Origin: CAVUAA01 sp963739345
Lineage (GTDB): Bacteria; Chlamydiota; Chlamydiia; Chlamydiales; JAFEGQ01
DNA length: 64,000 bases
NCBI GenBank assembly: GCA_963739345.1
Contig: CAVUAA010000002.1
Coordinates: 1 to 64,000, forward strand
Direction: 5' to 3'
How positions within the stretch are numbered: position 1 is the first letter of the stretch; every line of letters starts with the position of its first letter. Positions 51,136 through 60,588 of this stretch are shown one piece after another. A program made the translations under genes and the position numbers. A model generated the notes under the pieces. The model did no database searches. It had not been told where the DNA came from and was given only the letters and a program-made list of their open reading frames with translations.

Positions 51136-53679
51136 CTACTCCTGAGTTGCCTCTTCAGGATTGATAAATCCCTTGCACTGCACAAGGGATTCCAAGTAGA
51201 CAGCTGGCAGCAAATCAACCGCCAGTCGGCTCGCTGCTCTCGCCTCAGGATTGACTTCATCATCAAGATAAGGACGCAGAAATGTGCACAGCTCTTCATG
51301 AGCGCAGCTTTGCAGCCGGGCCACGATACGCTTCCGAAGATTCTCCGCAGCAGAAGAGCAGACAAGCAGATCAACTAGCTGCTCGTGGTTCGCCTGCTTG
51401 ATTAGATTTTCATCGATCAGCAACGTCGTCAGCTCCCTCTCTTGGGCATCCTCTAGTTGCTCGTCGATAAGGCACATGTCCTGCGTTGAGTTGTCGTTCC
51501 AGAGCTTCCGGAGAAGGGAGGCGAGACGTGCAAGGTTGCTGGTCACTATCTTGTGTCGGACGAGCAGTTCCACTCCAGCCTCCCACCGATACCAAGGATT
51601 TGGCACGCGGTGCTGTAACATCCATTCCAACTGCTCGAAGATCGTCCCGGTGGCACTACAGTGATAGACCATCGCCTCCAAGGGCACGTCCTCGTAAGAC
51701 TTATCAGTCAGTATAAACTGCGCTTTGGTCATCCAATTGACTTCACCTCTGCCCACCCTTCCGTAGACTTCGAATTTCTCGGAGTAACGACCCAGGGCTT
51801 TTAGTTCATGGGGTCTTAGCAATCCATATGCAAGCCTCGGCCGATAGATGGATGCGATCGAATCAAACGCCAGGAATTGTGTCGTCTTCCCTGGCCCCCC
51901 TTTGTCACTGCCTGTGACCACTGCGACAACTTCGGGGAGATTTCCTACTAGGTATCTTAAGGCTTTGCAGGTGCTCCTCAGATGAACGAGGTCTTTTGGT
52001 TTGGATAAATAGCTTATGATCCCGTGCCAGGCGACGTTTGGAAAATGGGGGAGCAATGGGACATCGAGTTTAGGTCCCCTCCGTAACGTATCCAAGATGC
52101 CTTCAAGTTTCTGGTCATATTTCCCGTAAACGTAAATATGCGCCAACCCAAACGCGCCCATGTTGTCAAGTAGCTGGCTGGCCAGCTTATGCTTTGGCTC
52201 GGCGCAGACTAGCAACCAACTGTCAGGCCAGCTCACTGCCACCTTCATGACCACTTTTTTTGGAAGCGTGAGCAAATAGGGCAATTGCCCAAACAACCAC
52301 TCCCGGTCAAACTCTTTCAATAGGCAGCCCAGCACAGACGCGGCCTCCTTCTTCTTGAACACCTCCGTCAGATTTTCCCAAAGATGATCAAGGGTGAGCC
52401 ACTTGGGCGGATCAGCCGAAAAAGAGGCCCATTTGAGGTACTGCATGAGTTGTTTCTTGCCGAGGCCACGCCCAATCTTATGTTCCTTGCAGAAGGCTAA
52501 CAACCACCCCTCTAAGTCTAGCTTCTCTCCCTTCACGCTTTCTACCTGTCGCGCAAACCATTCGAATGATGGAAGAAGAACCTCCTCAGGACACAAGCTA
52601 AGGAGCACCACAACTTCGGCCTGTTCCTTGGGCGAAAGCCGATCCAGGCACTCATCTAACCATGCCTTCGCAGCACTAGCATCGCCCCCCGCCGATTTCC
52701 AGCCTCCGTAGCAGTAACTGCGGAGCAGAGCTCGCCCCTCGCCGCTCCGTGTCCTGTCAAGGTCATAACATCCCCGGACGAGAGCGATGGCCCGCAGTCT
52801 CTTAGGCAGTAGGTCGTCGAAACGGCCTGGCAATGACCATAGCGCGGGCGCCTTCTGAAGTCTCTCGAGCAATTCGTGATCTAGTTCCTCCGCATCACGC
52901 ACCTGCTCCAAGACCCACTCAGCTCTCGAGAAGGTGTCCGGAAAATAGGAAGACAAGGGAATTTGACGTAGTCGCTCCGCGGGGCTGAGCTCCTTAAGCG
53001 CACTGCAAAGGGTCTGCCAGAAATTCATGTGTAGCTTTGCCCACTCACAATAAACACGGGTCAAGCATCGCCCGTCATCCGAATCGAGGCCAATCGCCAT
53101 TGCATACTGCCAGTATTCTATGAGACGGCCAAGCCGACCAAAAAACCGTAGTCCTATCTCTTCAGGATAAATGCGTGCCAGCTGTCCGAGGAGACGTAAG
53201 CGCTCCGTTTCTGCGCCTCCTCCAAAGTCTGTTTGCCCAAACGAATAGGCAACCCCTCCGCCCACGATCTCGCACAAATCATGGGCAGATAGCTTCTGAC
53301 ACAACCAATCTCGGTGAGCCCTACCACGCCCCTCCTCCGTTAGTCCCTCTTCGAGCCCTGCCTCAATTGCCCGATGGACGGTCTCCATCCTCCGCTGCAG
53401 TGATGCCCCGAAGAAGCCGTCCTCCCGTCTCAACACTCCATCAACCCAACGAACCGCCCCCTCTGTCTTTTCCGGCAGGCGCTTCTCCTGTCCCCGGGCT
53501 CTGGGTGTGAGTACTCTGATGATCAAGCTGGTGAAGAAGAAGCCGGCGGTGGCTAGCTCAGCCGCCCGACTAGAACGGCCAAGCACACGTAATGCAATAG
53601 CCGTGGTGGCACAAACGCACCCCGCAATAAAAAAGTTCCGAGGGGCAGAGCGATAGAAGTTATTTATCTGAACAGTCAT
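51136..53679 (-). CDS. F-box protein with N-terminal membrane hairpin, candidate effector
   Basis: 847 residues. Two hydrophobic segments near residues 14-32 and 42-57 with a short basic gap form a hairpin like those of inclusion-membrane (Inc) proteins. A long helical region follows. At about 543-580 lies an F-box: LPHFPNVAWHGIISYL, then DLVHLRSTCKALRYLV, matching the LP..L...I..YL...DL..LR..CK..R pattern that binds Skp1 in eukaryotic ubiquitin ligases. The C-terminal 260 residues, helical, may bind a target. F-box proteins are known in amoeba-associated chlamydiae. The gene lies between two copies of the ndk 3' end and is convergent with the pseudokinase gene. Confidence 0.7.
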   Translation of the reverse strand: MTVQINNFYRSAPRNFFIAGCVCATTAIALRVLGRSSRAAELATAGFFFTSLIIRVLTPRARGQEKRLPEKTEGAVRWVDGVLRREDGFFGASLQRRMETVHRAIEAGLEEGLTEEGRGRAHRDWLCQKLSAHDLCEIVGGGVAYSFGQTDFGGGAETERLRLLGQLARIYPEEIGLRFFGRLGRLIEYWQYAMAIGLDSDDGRCLTRVYCEWAKLHMNFWQTLCSALKELSPAERLRQIPLSSYFPDTFSRAEWVLEQVRDAEELDHELLERLQKAPALWSLPGRFDDLLPKRLRAIALVRGCYDLDRTRSGEGRALLRSYCYGGWKSAGGDASAAKAWLDECLDRLSPKEQAEVVVLLSLCPEEVLLPSFEWFARQVESVKGEKLDLEGWLLAFCKEHKIGRGLGKKQLMQYLKWASFSADPPKWLTLDHLWENLTEVFKKKEAASVLGCLLKEFDREWLFGQLPYLLTLPKKVVMKVAVSWPDSWLLVCAEPKHKLASQLLDNMGAFGLAHIYVYGKYDQKLEGILDTLRRGPKLDVPLLPHFPNVAWHGIISYLSKPKDLVHLRSTCKALRYLVGNLPEVVAVVTGSDKGGPGKTTQFLAFDSIASIYRPRLAYGLLRPHELKALGRYSEKFEVYGRVGRGEVNWMTKAQFILTDKSYEDVPLEAMVYHCSATGTIFEQLEWMLQHRVPNPWYRWEAGVELLVRHKIVTSNLARLASLLRKLWNDNSTQDMCLIDEQLEDAQERELTTLLIDENLIKQANHEQLVDLLVCSSAAENLRKRIVARLQSCAHEELCTFLRPYLDDEVNPEARAASRLAVDLLPAVYLESLVQCKGFINPEEATQE

Positions 53680-53755
53680 AGCCTAACAGTGTAGCACGCG
53701 ACTGGATTACTATCGACCCGCCGAGCCACTAACAATTAACGCGTTATGCGCATCC

Positions 53756-54187
53756 TTAGCGGGTGCGGGGGCAGAGCTCGGCGTCGGAGAAGAAGAAGGC
53801 CACCTCAGTCTTGGCCGTCTCTAGAGCGTCGGAGCCATGAACCGCGTTCTCATCAATTGAGCTAGCGAAGTCGGCACGGATGGTGCCAGCTGCTGCCTCT
53901 GATGGGTTGGTGGCTCCCATCACTTCGCGGTTGCGCGTGATGGCGTTCTCCCCTTGGAGGGTCATGACGAGGACGGGGCCCGAAGTCATGAAGGAGACGA
54001 GGTCTTTGTAGAAAGGACGCTCTTTGTGAATGCCATAGAACTCGCCTGCCTGCTGTTTGGTAAGGTGCATCATTTTTGCTGCGACGACCGAGAGACCGGC
54101 CAGTTCGAAGCGAGTGATGATCTCGCCAATGTGGTGCTTGCCCACGGCGTCAGGTTTGATGATGGAAAGTGTTTGTTCTACAGTCAT
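53756..54187 (-). CDS. ndk: Nucleoside diphosphate kinase
   Basis: 143 residues from ATG 54187, with GGAG upstream. It equalises nucleoside triphosphate pools by a phosphohistidine intermediate. Motifs: [48 protein letters not shown] with the active-site histidine. The length is normal. Its 3' end is duplicated at 51052-51106. The upstream open frame extends into a palindrome and is not coding. Confidence 0.95.
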   Translation of the reverse strand: MTVEQTLSIIKPDAVGKHHIGEIITRFELAGLSVVAAKMMHLTKQQAGEFYGIHKERPFYKDLVSFMTSGPVLVMTLQGENAITRNREVMGATNPSEAAAGTIRADFASSIDENAVHGSDALETAKTEVAFFFSDAELCPRTR

Positions 54188-54240
54188 TGGTGACTCCTTT
54201 TGGGAGAGGAGTCTACACCATGAGCCTATTGTTGGGAAGA

Positions 54241-54395
54241 CTAGTCCCGGGTTGCAGCCCATGAGATTCAGTCGGATTTTGGTCCGATTGTGGGCAATTT
54301 GCGACGAATGCGCGTGGCCTTGAGCCACGTGCGAGAAGCAAAGGGCCTACAGCGGCCAAAAGATGCTGAAGATCGGGGCTGAAACCCGGGACTAG
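54241..54395. repeat. 155-bp imperfect palindrome (type A core)
   Basis: Outer arms CTAGTCCCGGGTTGCAGCCC and GGGCTGAAACCCGGGACTAG; the inner core, with GCGTGGCCTTGAGCCACG, is shared with 29140-29187. The outer CCCGGGTTGC is shared with 28804-28971. The right arm contains the TAG stop of the next gene (54392-54394). Confidence 0.85.
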
Positions 54396-55006
54396 GGTTC
54401 CATACGCTGTAAGCTGGCGATCCGTCTAGCAATGATTTTGTTGACCGACTGGAGGTCTTGCATGGGGAGATCACCCGAGAGCTGCTGCTCCCGGTAGTAC
54501 TCCATGGTGTCGCGGATGAACTGGGGCCCTTTGATAGTTTGGCCAGGAGCGCAGATATTGGTGCGGATCCAGATGGTCGCCTCTTCGAGGTTGGAGACGA
54601 TGGCGTCGGAGAGGCTGTGGACGAAGGGGTGGATGTAGTCTTGGACCCGCTCACCCAGGAGAACGGCATCACTCTTGCGATAGTGTGATTCCGGAGGAGC
54701 TAGTGTGACGACCGGGATGTGGTGCATCTTGGCCCACATCATCTCGGAGCCAACGCCAAGGCCTCGCCGGTCGCGCGCATCGACAAGGACCAGGTCGCTA
54801 CAAAAAACCTGCATCATGTCGCGACCAAAGATTCCAACAGCGTCGGAGAGATCGTCTCCCCTTTCGGCTGGATTGAGAAAAGCCACCTGTACAGGCGCGA
54901 GCCCCTGCTCCAGCTCCGCCAGATCATTTTCAGTCCAACGAGCATCATTGGATTCGTCATGCCCTTTTTGGATCTTCCCCGCCAGATAGATTGAAATGTG
55001 TTCCAT
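54392..55006 (-). CDS. Nucleoside 2-deoxyribosyltransferase-like protein
   Basis: 204 residues from ATG 55006. The N-terminal 120 residues resemble the nucleoside 2-deoxyribosyltransferase fold: ISIYLAGKI at the start, NPAERGDD in the middle, and DLVLVDARDRRGLGVGSEM with the GxGxExxxA-type helix, followed by HHIPVVTLAP. The family swaps bases on deoxynucleosides; some members act on other nucleotides. The C-terminal 80 residues are not assigned. The stop codon lies in a palindromic element. Confidence 0.65.
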   Translation of the reverse strand: MEHISIYLAGKIQKGHDESNDARWTENDLAELEQGLAPVQVAFLNPAERGDDLSDAVGIFGRDMMQVFCSDLVLVDARDRRGLGVGSEMMWAKMHHIPVVTLAPPESHYRKSDAVLLGERVQDYIHPFVHSLSDAIVSNLEEATIWIRTNICAPGQTIKGPQFIRDTMEYYREQQLSGDLPMQDLQSVNKIIARRIASLQRMEP

Positions 55007-55047
55007 ACCCTCCACTCTAAGACACCCCACCCCACACGTCAATCCAT

Positions 55048-55173
55048 AAATTGTCACATTCTGGGACAGTCCCCAATTGTGACAATTGTACGCCTGAGCG
55101 TTTTTTATACGACTAATATGCGCCTTCTTCAGAAATTGTCACAATTGGGGACTGTCCCAGAATGTGACAATTT
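55048..55173. repeat. Inverted pair of the 41-bp palindrome
   Basis: Copy 2 at 55048-55087 and copy 3 at 55133-55173 face each other across 45 bases. Copy 3 is the exact reverse complement of copy 1 at 19509-19549. Together they form a composite element of 126 bases whose right end covers the first bases of the methyltransferase stop codon (55172-55174 on the minus strand). Confidence 0.85.
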
Positions 55174-56071
55174 AACGTGCGAGAAGGAGGACTTCGGAAT
55201 GGTGGGTGGGGTGGGTGTCTCCAAAGGTGTCGATGTCGGAGGCGATGAGGGTCCAAGGAGCAAAGTGGTGGAGGTAGTGCTCGCGGGTGACGGGGTGGGT
55301 GGTGCCGGTTTTGCCGCGGTCGCTGTTGCGAAGGAGGATAGGGCCATAACAGAGCCGTTTAATGTGGGTGGCATAGGTGGCGACGACGGGGGGGTCCATC
55401 TCCTGGAAGGAGATGAAGTTAACAGCGAGATCGACGCGGCCAGTGACGCGAGGAAGTTGCCAAGGACAGAGGATGGCGGCGCGATATTGGTGGCGGAGTT
55501 TGGAGAGGTCGATGGTCTCCATGTCGCGGGAAGTGAGGTAGTCAAGGACGGCATCTTCACCATAGAGGGTTTGGAGGTAGTAGGTGGCGATGGCGGCAAC
55601 AGGTGGGATGTCGACGTCAATGTAGAAGTGGGAGGGGCTCTGTTTTAGAAAGATATCGCCGAGGCAGCCGAAGCCGCCCCCTATTTCTAAGAGGTCGTCG
55701 ATGGCGTCGTAGTCGGTGTGTTGTTTGAGGAAGGCGAGGCCGCGGAGGTAGCGGAGGGAGGTGGCGGTGTAGCGGCGGCCTCCATAGTCGACCCGTTGGT
55801 AGGGGCGACCAATATCGGACTGTGAGTAGGTGTGATGAGGATCGGCCATTATGAGGTTGTTGTAGTGGCGGCGAAGGACCGGCTCAGGGAGGGTGTCGGC
55901 ATAAAATGCTTGAGCAGAGGGGTGAGCGTAGAAGTTTTCGATGCCGTAGAGCTCGATATCTTCGAGAATCTGGGGGACGGCGCGGGCCCAAAAGGGAGTG
56001 GGCGGTTCGGGCTGATCGGCGAGCATCAGCTTGAGGTTTTCAGAAGCTCTTTCTGAGACGGTCAACTTCAT
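55172..56071 (-). CDS. Putative sugar O-methyltransferase
   Basis: 299 residues from ATG 56071; the open frame further upstream overlaps pckA and is not coding. The SAM-binding motif is [18 protein letters not shown] near residue 125, followed by [18 protein letters not shown]. The pattern matches the family of putative sugar O-methyltransferases found near nonulosonic-acid and O-antigen genes in other bacteria (recalled, TIGR04371-like). The start overlaps the 3' end of pckA by 32 bases, so it is coupled to pckA. Substrate unknown. Confidence 0.65.
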   Translation of the reverse strand: MKLTVSERASENLKLMLADQPEPPTPFWARAVPQILEDIELYGIENFYAHPSAQAFYADTLPEPVLRRHYNNLIMADPHHTYSQSDIGRPYQRVDYGGRRYTATSLRYLRGLAFLKQHTDYDAIDDLLEIGGGFGCLGDIFLKQSPSHFYIDVDIPPVAAIATYYLQTLYGEDAVLDYLTSRDMETIDLSKLRHQYRAAILCPWQLPRVTGRVDLAVNFISFQEMDPPVVATYATHIKRLCYGPILLRNSDRGKTGTTHPVTREHYLHHFAPWTLIASDIDTFGDTHPTHHSEVLLLAR

Positions 56072-57809
56072 CGCGAAGTGCCTGGGGTAGGTGGTCGGCA
56101 AAGAGTTTGAAATAGTCGGCGATGTTTTCAGCCTCTTTTTTCCAAAAATTGGAGTCGACAGAGAGGAGGGGCTGCAGATCGACATCGAGGCCGGAGGTGT
56201 CAAGATCGGTGGGCAGAGACCCAATGGGAGACTCTTCGGCGCCTGCACTCCCCGCACATCGTTCAAAGATCCACTTAAGGACACGGCTGTTCTCGCCAAA
56301 ACCTGGCCAGACGAACTTGCCGTCGGCATCTTGACCGAACCAGTTGACGTAGAAGATGGGGGGCGGTTCTTTGAGACCTGCGCCCACATCGAGCCAGTGC
56401 TGGAAGTAGTCCCCCATATTATAGCCGCAGAAGGGGAGCATGGCGAACGGGTCGTGGCGCACCTTGCCCACCTCACCAGCCGCAGCGGCCGTCGTCTCAG
56501 AAGAGACGATGCTCCCGAGGAAGGTGCCGTGCTCCCAGTCGCGGGATTGGCGGACGAGGGGAATACCTGTTGGCCGTCGACCACCAAACATAATGGCGGA
56601 GATGGGAACACCCTTGGGATCTTCGTAGGCAGGATCGACGACGGGACACTGCGAAATGCGGGCTGTGAAACGGGCGTTGGGGTGGGCCGCCTTGGTGCCA
56701 GAGGCGGGTGTCCAGTCGTTGCCATGCCAGTCAATGAGGTGGGCGGGCGGCTCATCGGTCATCCCCTCCCACCACACATCGCCGTCATCGGTGAGGGCGA
56801 CATTTGTGAAGATGGCGTTCTCTTCCATGGAAAGCATGGCGTTGGGATTGGATTCCATCGAGGTGCCGGGAGCGACACCGAAGAAGCCATTTTCGGGATT
56901 GATCGCCCACAGACGGCCATCGGCTCCTGGCTTCATCCAGGCGATGTCGTCGCCCACCGTCTCCACCTTCCAACCAGGAAGGGTGGGGGTGAGCATGGCC
57001 AGATTGGTCTTGCCGCAGGCGCTAGGGAAGGCAGCGGCGATGTAGCGCTTCTCCCCTTCCGGGTTTGTGAGGCCGAGAATGAGCATGTGCTCGGCAAGCC
57101 ATCCCTGCTCGCTGGCCATCACCGAGGCGATGCGCAGAGCAAAACACTTCTTCCCCAGAAGAGCGTTGCCGCCGTAACCACTCCCATACGACCAGATCTC
57201 CTTCTCCTCAGGAAAATGGACAATATGCCGATTTTTCGGATCGCACGGCCAGGAGACATCTGCTTCTCCCTCTTCAAGGGGAACTCCCACAGAGTGGAGA
57301 CAGGGGACGAAAAAGCCGTCGCCTAGGGCGTCGAGCACCAGCTTGCCAATGCGCGTCATGATCCGCATGTTGACCACCACATAGGGGGAATCAGTCACTT
57401 GGACCCCAATGTGAGAGATGGAAGAGCCAATGGGCCCCATACTGTAGGGAATGACATACATCGTCCGTCCCCACATGCAGCCGCGAAAGAGCTTCTTCAG
57501 TTGCGCTCTCATTTCGCCAGGATCGCGCCAGTTGTTGGTTGGACCTGCATCCTCTTTCCGCTTTGAGCAGATAAAGGTGGCCCCTTCAACTCTAGCAACA
57601 TCTTCTGGGTCTGAGCGGGCGAGAAAACTATTGGGGCGTTTCTTTAGACGGGTGAAGGTTCCGGCGGCGACCATCTCCATCGAGAGTCGATCAGCTTCCT
57701 CTTGCGATCCATCACAAAGATGAACACGATCTGGCTGACACAATGCCGCAACCTCCCCCAACCACTTGCGTAGCTGCGGGTTGCGGACTTCCTTAAAAGA
57801 AAAATCCAC
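56040..57809 (-). CDS. pckA: GTP-dependent phosphoenolpyruvate carboxykinase
   Basis: 589 residues. It interconverts oxaloacetate and phosphoenolpyruvate with GTP. Motifs: the kinase-1a P-loop [15 protein letters not shown] with the mobile cysteine, GDDIAWMK as kinase-2 region, and a C-terminal [17 protein letters not shown] region for guanine. Two bases separate it from mreB. The mreB-pckA pair is conserved in C. trachomatis. Chlamydiae lack parts of upper carbon metabolism, so gluconeogenesis from host intermediates is the inferred role. Confidence 0.95.
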   Translation of the reverse strand: MDFSFKEVRNPQLRKWLGEVAALCQPDRVHLCDGSQEEADRLSMEMVAAGTFTRLKKRPNSFLARSDPEDVARVEGATFICSKRKEDAGPTNNWRDPGEMRAQLKKLFRGCMWGRTMYVIPYSMGPIGSSISHIGVQVTDSPYVVVNMRIMTRIGKLVLDALGDGFFVPCLHSVGVPLEEGEADVSWPCDPKNRHIVHFPEEKEIWSYGSGYGGNALLGKKCFALRIASVMASEQGWLAEHMLILGLTNPEGEKRYIAAAFPSACGKTNLAMLTPTLPGWKVETVGDDIAWMKPGADGRLWAINPENGFFGVAPGTSMESNPNAMLSMEENAIFTNVALTDDGDVWWEGMTDEPPAHLIDWHGNDWTPASGTKAAHPNARFTARISQCPVVDPAYEDPKGVPISAIMFGGRRPTGIPLVRQSRDWEHGTFLGSIVSSETTAAAAGEVGKVRHDPFAMLPFCGYNMGDYFQHWLDVGAGLKEPPPIFYVNWFGQDADGKFVWPGFGENSRVLKWIFERCAGSAGAEESPIGSLPTDLDTSGLDVDLQPLLSVDSNFWKKEAENIADYFKLFADHLPQALRDEVDRLRKSF

Positions 57810-57811
57810 TT

Positions 57812-58924
57812 TTAAACGCCTACCCCTTTGCGGCGCTTGAATTTATCAAGGTACTCAAGCGCCTTCCCTGTCCCGAGACATACCACGAGTAGTGGATTGG
57901 GCGCTACGATGACTGGAAGGCCAGTCTCTTTGGTGAGGGCTTTGTCGAGCCCCTTGATGAGGGCGCCACCACCGCAGAGCACCATTCCCCGGTCGACCAG
58001 ATCGGCCGCAAGTTCCGGGGGACATTTCTCGAGCGTCAGCTTCACACACTCGACAATCTGCTGAATTGGCTCAGCCAGACACTCTCGAATTTCTACCGAG
58101 TTGATCCGCTTCGTCACAGGAAGACCAGCCACCTGGTCCCGACCGCGCACCTCCATCTCCAGCTCATTGCCGTCCAACGGATAGGCCGAGCCAATGGTGA
58201 TCTTGATCTCTTCTGCGGTCCTTGGGCCAATCATCAGATTGTACGTTCGCCGCATGTAGTTGATGATGCACTCGTCGAACTCGTCACCGGCGATCCTCAG
58301 CGACCTTGATTCGACAATTCCGCCAAGCGAAATAATCGCAATCTCCGTCGTACCGCCCCCAATATCAATGATCATGTTAGCTGACGGCTCATGCACCGGC
58401 AGATCGACACCAATCGCCGCCGCCATCGGCTCCTCGATCAGAATCACCTCCTGTGCACCCGCATGAAGCGCCGAATCCTCCACCGCACGCTTCTCAACAC
58501 CTGTGATTCCACTCGGAACCGCGATCAATATCTTTGGCCTAAACAAACTTCTCGTCGGCGTCACCCTCTTGATCAGAGCCTTCAACATCCCCTCGGCGAT
58601 CTCAAAGTCTGCAATCACCCCATCTTTCATTGGCCGCACAGCGTGAATCTTACGTGGCGTCTTGCCAAGCATCGCCTTCGCCTTATGACCCACTGCCAGC
58701 ACCTCATTCGTCGTTGAGTCGACCGCCACCACTGATGGCTCGCTCAGCACAATCCCCTTCCCTCTCACATAGACCAGCGTATTCGCCGTCCCCAAATCGA
58801 TCCCAATGTCACTTGAAAAGATATTCGTCAGTCCACGCATCTTACGCATGGACCGTTCACGAATCTTCTTCCAAATCCCCTGCAGTGCTGGCTGATTCTT
58901 ATTCTCTGACATTTTCAATCCCAT
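57812..58924 (-). CDS. mreB: Rod-shape-determining protein MreB
   Basis: 370 residues, about 20 more than E. coli MreB because of an N-terminal extension ([12 protein letters not shown] region). Actin-fold motifs: [52 protein letters not shown] and [12 protein letters not shown]. In chlamydiae, which lack FtsZ, MreB directs septal peptidoglycan synthesis and division. A second in-frame ATG lies four codons on. It is the first gene of the minus-strand unit mreB-pckA-methyltransferase. Confidence 0.95.
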   Translation of the reverse strand: MGLKMSENKNQPALQGIWKKIRERSMRKMRGLTNIFSSDIGIDLGTANTLVYVRGKGIVLSEPSVVAVDSTTNEVLAVGHKAKAMLGKTPRKIHAVRPMKDGVIADFEIAEGMLKALIKRVTPTRSLFRPKILIAVPSGITGVEKRAVEDSALHAGAQEVILIEEPMAAAIGVDLPVHEPSANMIIDIGGGTTEIAIISLGGIVESRSLRIAGDEFDECIINYMRRTYNLMIGPRTAEEIKITIGSAYPLDGNELEMEVRGRDQVAGLPVTKRINSVEIRECLAEPIQQIVECVKLTLEKCPPELAADLVDRGMVLCGGGALIKGLDKALTKETGLPVIVAPNPLLVVCLGTGKALEYLDKFKRRKGVGV

Positions 58925-58970
58925 GGAAATGCTACAATTGTCCCGATTCTAGGGCCTCCCCGAGTAGAGG

Positions 58971-59183
58971 TCAACAAGCCGCGCGCTTGAACTGCTCAAC
59001 CACCGGATGCCGACTGCGCAGGTGAGGAACAAACAGGGTGGCGATGAAGAAGGGATGGGTGGAGATCTCAAGGCGCAAACCTCCACTGACCATAATGCTT
59101 CCCGTAAGCTCTCAAAGGTACCGCACAGCATCGCTGATGACGAGGGGCTGGGAAGGAAACCCGTTGTTTCGACCAACTTTTGG
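58971..59183 (-). pseudogene. C-terminal remnant of a glutamine-amidotransferase-like protein
   Basis: From an in-frame TGA at 59112-59114 to the stop at 58971, the minus strand encodes a C-terminus with GGLRLEISTHPFFIATLF followed by SRHPVVEQFKRAA. This resembles the end of CTP-synthase C-terminal-region-like (GATase) proteins. The same frame continues upstream of the TGA for about 23 codons. No start is present. Similarity is from memory, so the family is tentative. Confidence 0.4.
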
Positions 59184-59198
59184 TCAAAATAGCAGGCT

Positions 59199-59223
59199 AT
59201 TTTAGCCAGGTTTTGGCTAAAAT
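59199..59223. other. Hairpin in the region before the 59352 gene
   Basis: ATTTTAGCC and GGCTAAAAT form a perfect nine-base-pair stem with an AGGTTTT loop. A partial third copy of the arm (CTATTTTAGCC, preceded by GGTCAAAAT) lies directly upstream. It has no long T run, so it is not a clear terminator; an operator is possible. Confidence 0.5.
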
Positions 59224-59293
59224 GACAGGTTTAACGCGCAAACATCACTTAATAAACGGCTTAAGCTTGCTTCATCGCAGATTGTAAAATATC

Positions 59294-59322
59294 TTTACAA
59301 GAAGCTCATACTCATTCATAAT
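59294..59322 (+). promoter_or_regulatory. Promoter of the 59352 gene
   Basis: TTTACA at 59294-59299 and CATAAT at 59317-59322 with 17-base spacing. The same -35 hexamer and spacing occur before the paralogue at 60589, and the leaders to the ATG are nearly identical. Confidence 0.65.
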
Positions 59323-59351
59323 TGATAAAATAAAATATGGAGTGTGCAGTC

Positions 59352-60302
59352 ATGAAAGTTACTCACAAACAACTCATTGGAACGGGCCTGGGCTTAGCCG
59401 CAGGACTCATCATTGGACGCAACCTCGACGTCGGACTACGCACTCTGAAGACGATCGACGCCAAGATGGCGAGCTCGCTTCCGAGCAGTCTGCAAAGCAT
59501 CCGCTGGGTCGCCTACGGCGCCCTCTCCTTGGGAGTAGCCTCAGGATTGGCGCGCTGCATTGAGCTGGAAGCCCATTCCAACCCTCAGTCCTTGAAGAAA
59601 GAAAAGGCGAAGTTAGAAAAAGTAGACAAGCCAGCGGTCGAGCAGGAATTCAAGCCTGCACTTCGACAGGTCAAGAACACCAACCGTGTTCCGACTGAAC
59701 AGGAAAAGGCGGCAGTACGCAAGGTTCTCGAAAGCGCCGGAGCGACGGCTCCAAAAGATAATATGAACAAGGAGTTCCTATTCTGGTACGAGCTGATTCA
59801 GTGGGTGAAGGAGATTGGAGAGAATACTCCCCAACAAGTGTCAGAGCAGGCCAATGAAAATCCCGTAGCAACTAAGGCGAACCTTAGTCGCACAATGGCG
59901 CAGCGCTTCGTGTGGAATGACTCCCCCTTCCTCCAAGTCTATTCCTGCGGAAAGAAAACCGGCCTTAGTGGAGATTGGCACAAGGGCAGGTTTATGATTG
60001 CGACCATGGGAGTGAAAGACTGGAACACCGTGCTAATCAAGAAGTCAGGCGTGACTCTCAGCATTAAGGATGACCCATTAGCAATCGACCCAAATAATCT
60101 CAGCACTGTCATCCAAGAGGTGTTGAAGGGGACGTGGCCGAAGTATCCTTGGAAGGATGGGCACAACACGAACAGTTTAAGCAATAAAGGCGCGACGGGA
60201 AATGACAAGCCCGCCATTCGCGGTATCCGATGTTTTGGCATAACGTTCTACGACAACCTCCAGACGTGGCCAAACAACGATAACAACTCCAACAACGACT
60301 AG
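59352..60302 (+). CDS. Modular protein sharing an N-terminal module with the 60589 gene
   Basis: 316 residues from ATG 59352, with GGAG nine bases before; an in-frame ATG lies five codons upstream. Residues 1-70 form the shared module: MKVTHKQLIGTG, a hydrophobic stretch with AAGLIIG, then LKTIDAKMASSLPSSLQSIRW and a second hydrophobic stretch. This looks like a two-helix membrane module, or a secretion-targeting head. The remaining 240 residues are soluble, rich in Lys and Asn, and match nothing I know. Lies between mreB and the SNF2 helicase, which are adjacent in C. trachomatis, so it is an insertion. Confidence 0.65.
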   Translation: MKVTHKQLIGTGLGLAAGLIIGRNLDVGLRTLKTIDAKMASSLPSSLQSIRWVAYGALSLGVASGLARCIELEAHSNPQSLKKEKAKLEKVDKPAVEQEFKPALRQVKNTNRVPTEQEKAAVRKVLESAGATAPKDNMNKEFLFWYELIQWVKEIGENTPQQVSEQANENPVATKANLSRTMAQRFVWNDSPFLQVYSCGKKTGLSGDWHKGRFMIATMGVKDWNTVLIKKSGVTLSIKDDPLAIDPNNLSTVIQEVLKGTWPKYPWKDGHNTNSLSNKGATGNDKPAIRGIRCFGITFYDNLQTWPNNDNNSNND

Positions 60303-60304
60303 CG

Positions 60305-60439
60305 CTATTGGGTTTGACGCTCGAGCATGGAGGTGAAGAGGCCAGGCTCGGCGGCGAGCTCATCGAAGGTGCCGCTCTGAGTCACTGTTCCTTTTTCTAA
60401 GACATAGATGCGGTCGGCGTGGCGGATGGTGCTGAGCCG
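60305..60439 (-). pseudogene. C-terminal remnant of an ABC-transporter ATPase
   Basis: About 45 codons on the minus strand encode [20 protein letters not shown] and [18 protein letters not shown], ending in a stop at 60305. This is the H-loop region and tail of an ABC exporter ATPase (usual AHRLSTI..AD.I.VL..G). The upstream domains are missing; the fragment is broken at about 60439. It lies between the two modular genes. Confidence 0.75.
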
Positions 60440-60529
60440 GAGCCTTTTCAGGTTGTCATGCCTGACACCAATTTTTGCAAGCATCACGAAATAAACAGGT
60501 TATAACAACCTTTTGAAACAACTATCTCC

Positions 60530-60558
60530 TTTACAAAAATCTTACACTCCGCTATACT
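60530..60558 (+). promoter_or_regulatory. Promoter of the 60589 gene
   Basis: TTTACA at 60530-60535 and TATACT at 60553-60558 with a 17-base spacer, a near-consensus sigma70/66 promoter. The leader AATAAAATATGGAG and the CAGTCATGAA start are shared with the 59352 gene. Confidence 0.75.
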
Positions 60559-60588
60559 CTTTTAGAATAAAATATGGAGAATTCAGTC

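Noticed and set aside
53954..54323. Plus-strand open frames opposite ndk
   Set aside because: Shadows of ndk and of the 54241-54395 palindrome.
58971..59113. Selenocysteine codon at 59112-59114
   Set aside because: No hairpin resembling a bacterial SECIS element was evident directly after the TGA, and the gene lacks a start, so decay is the simpler reading; kept only as a low-interest finding.
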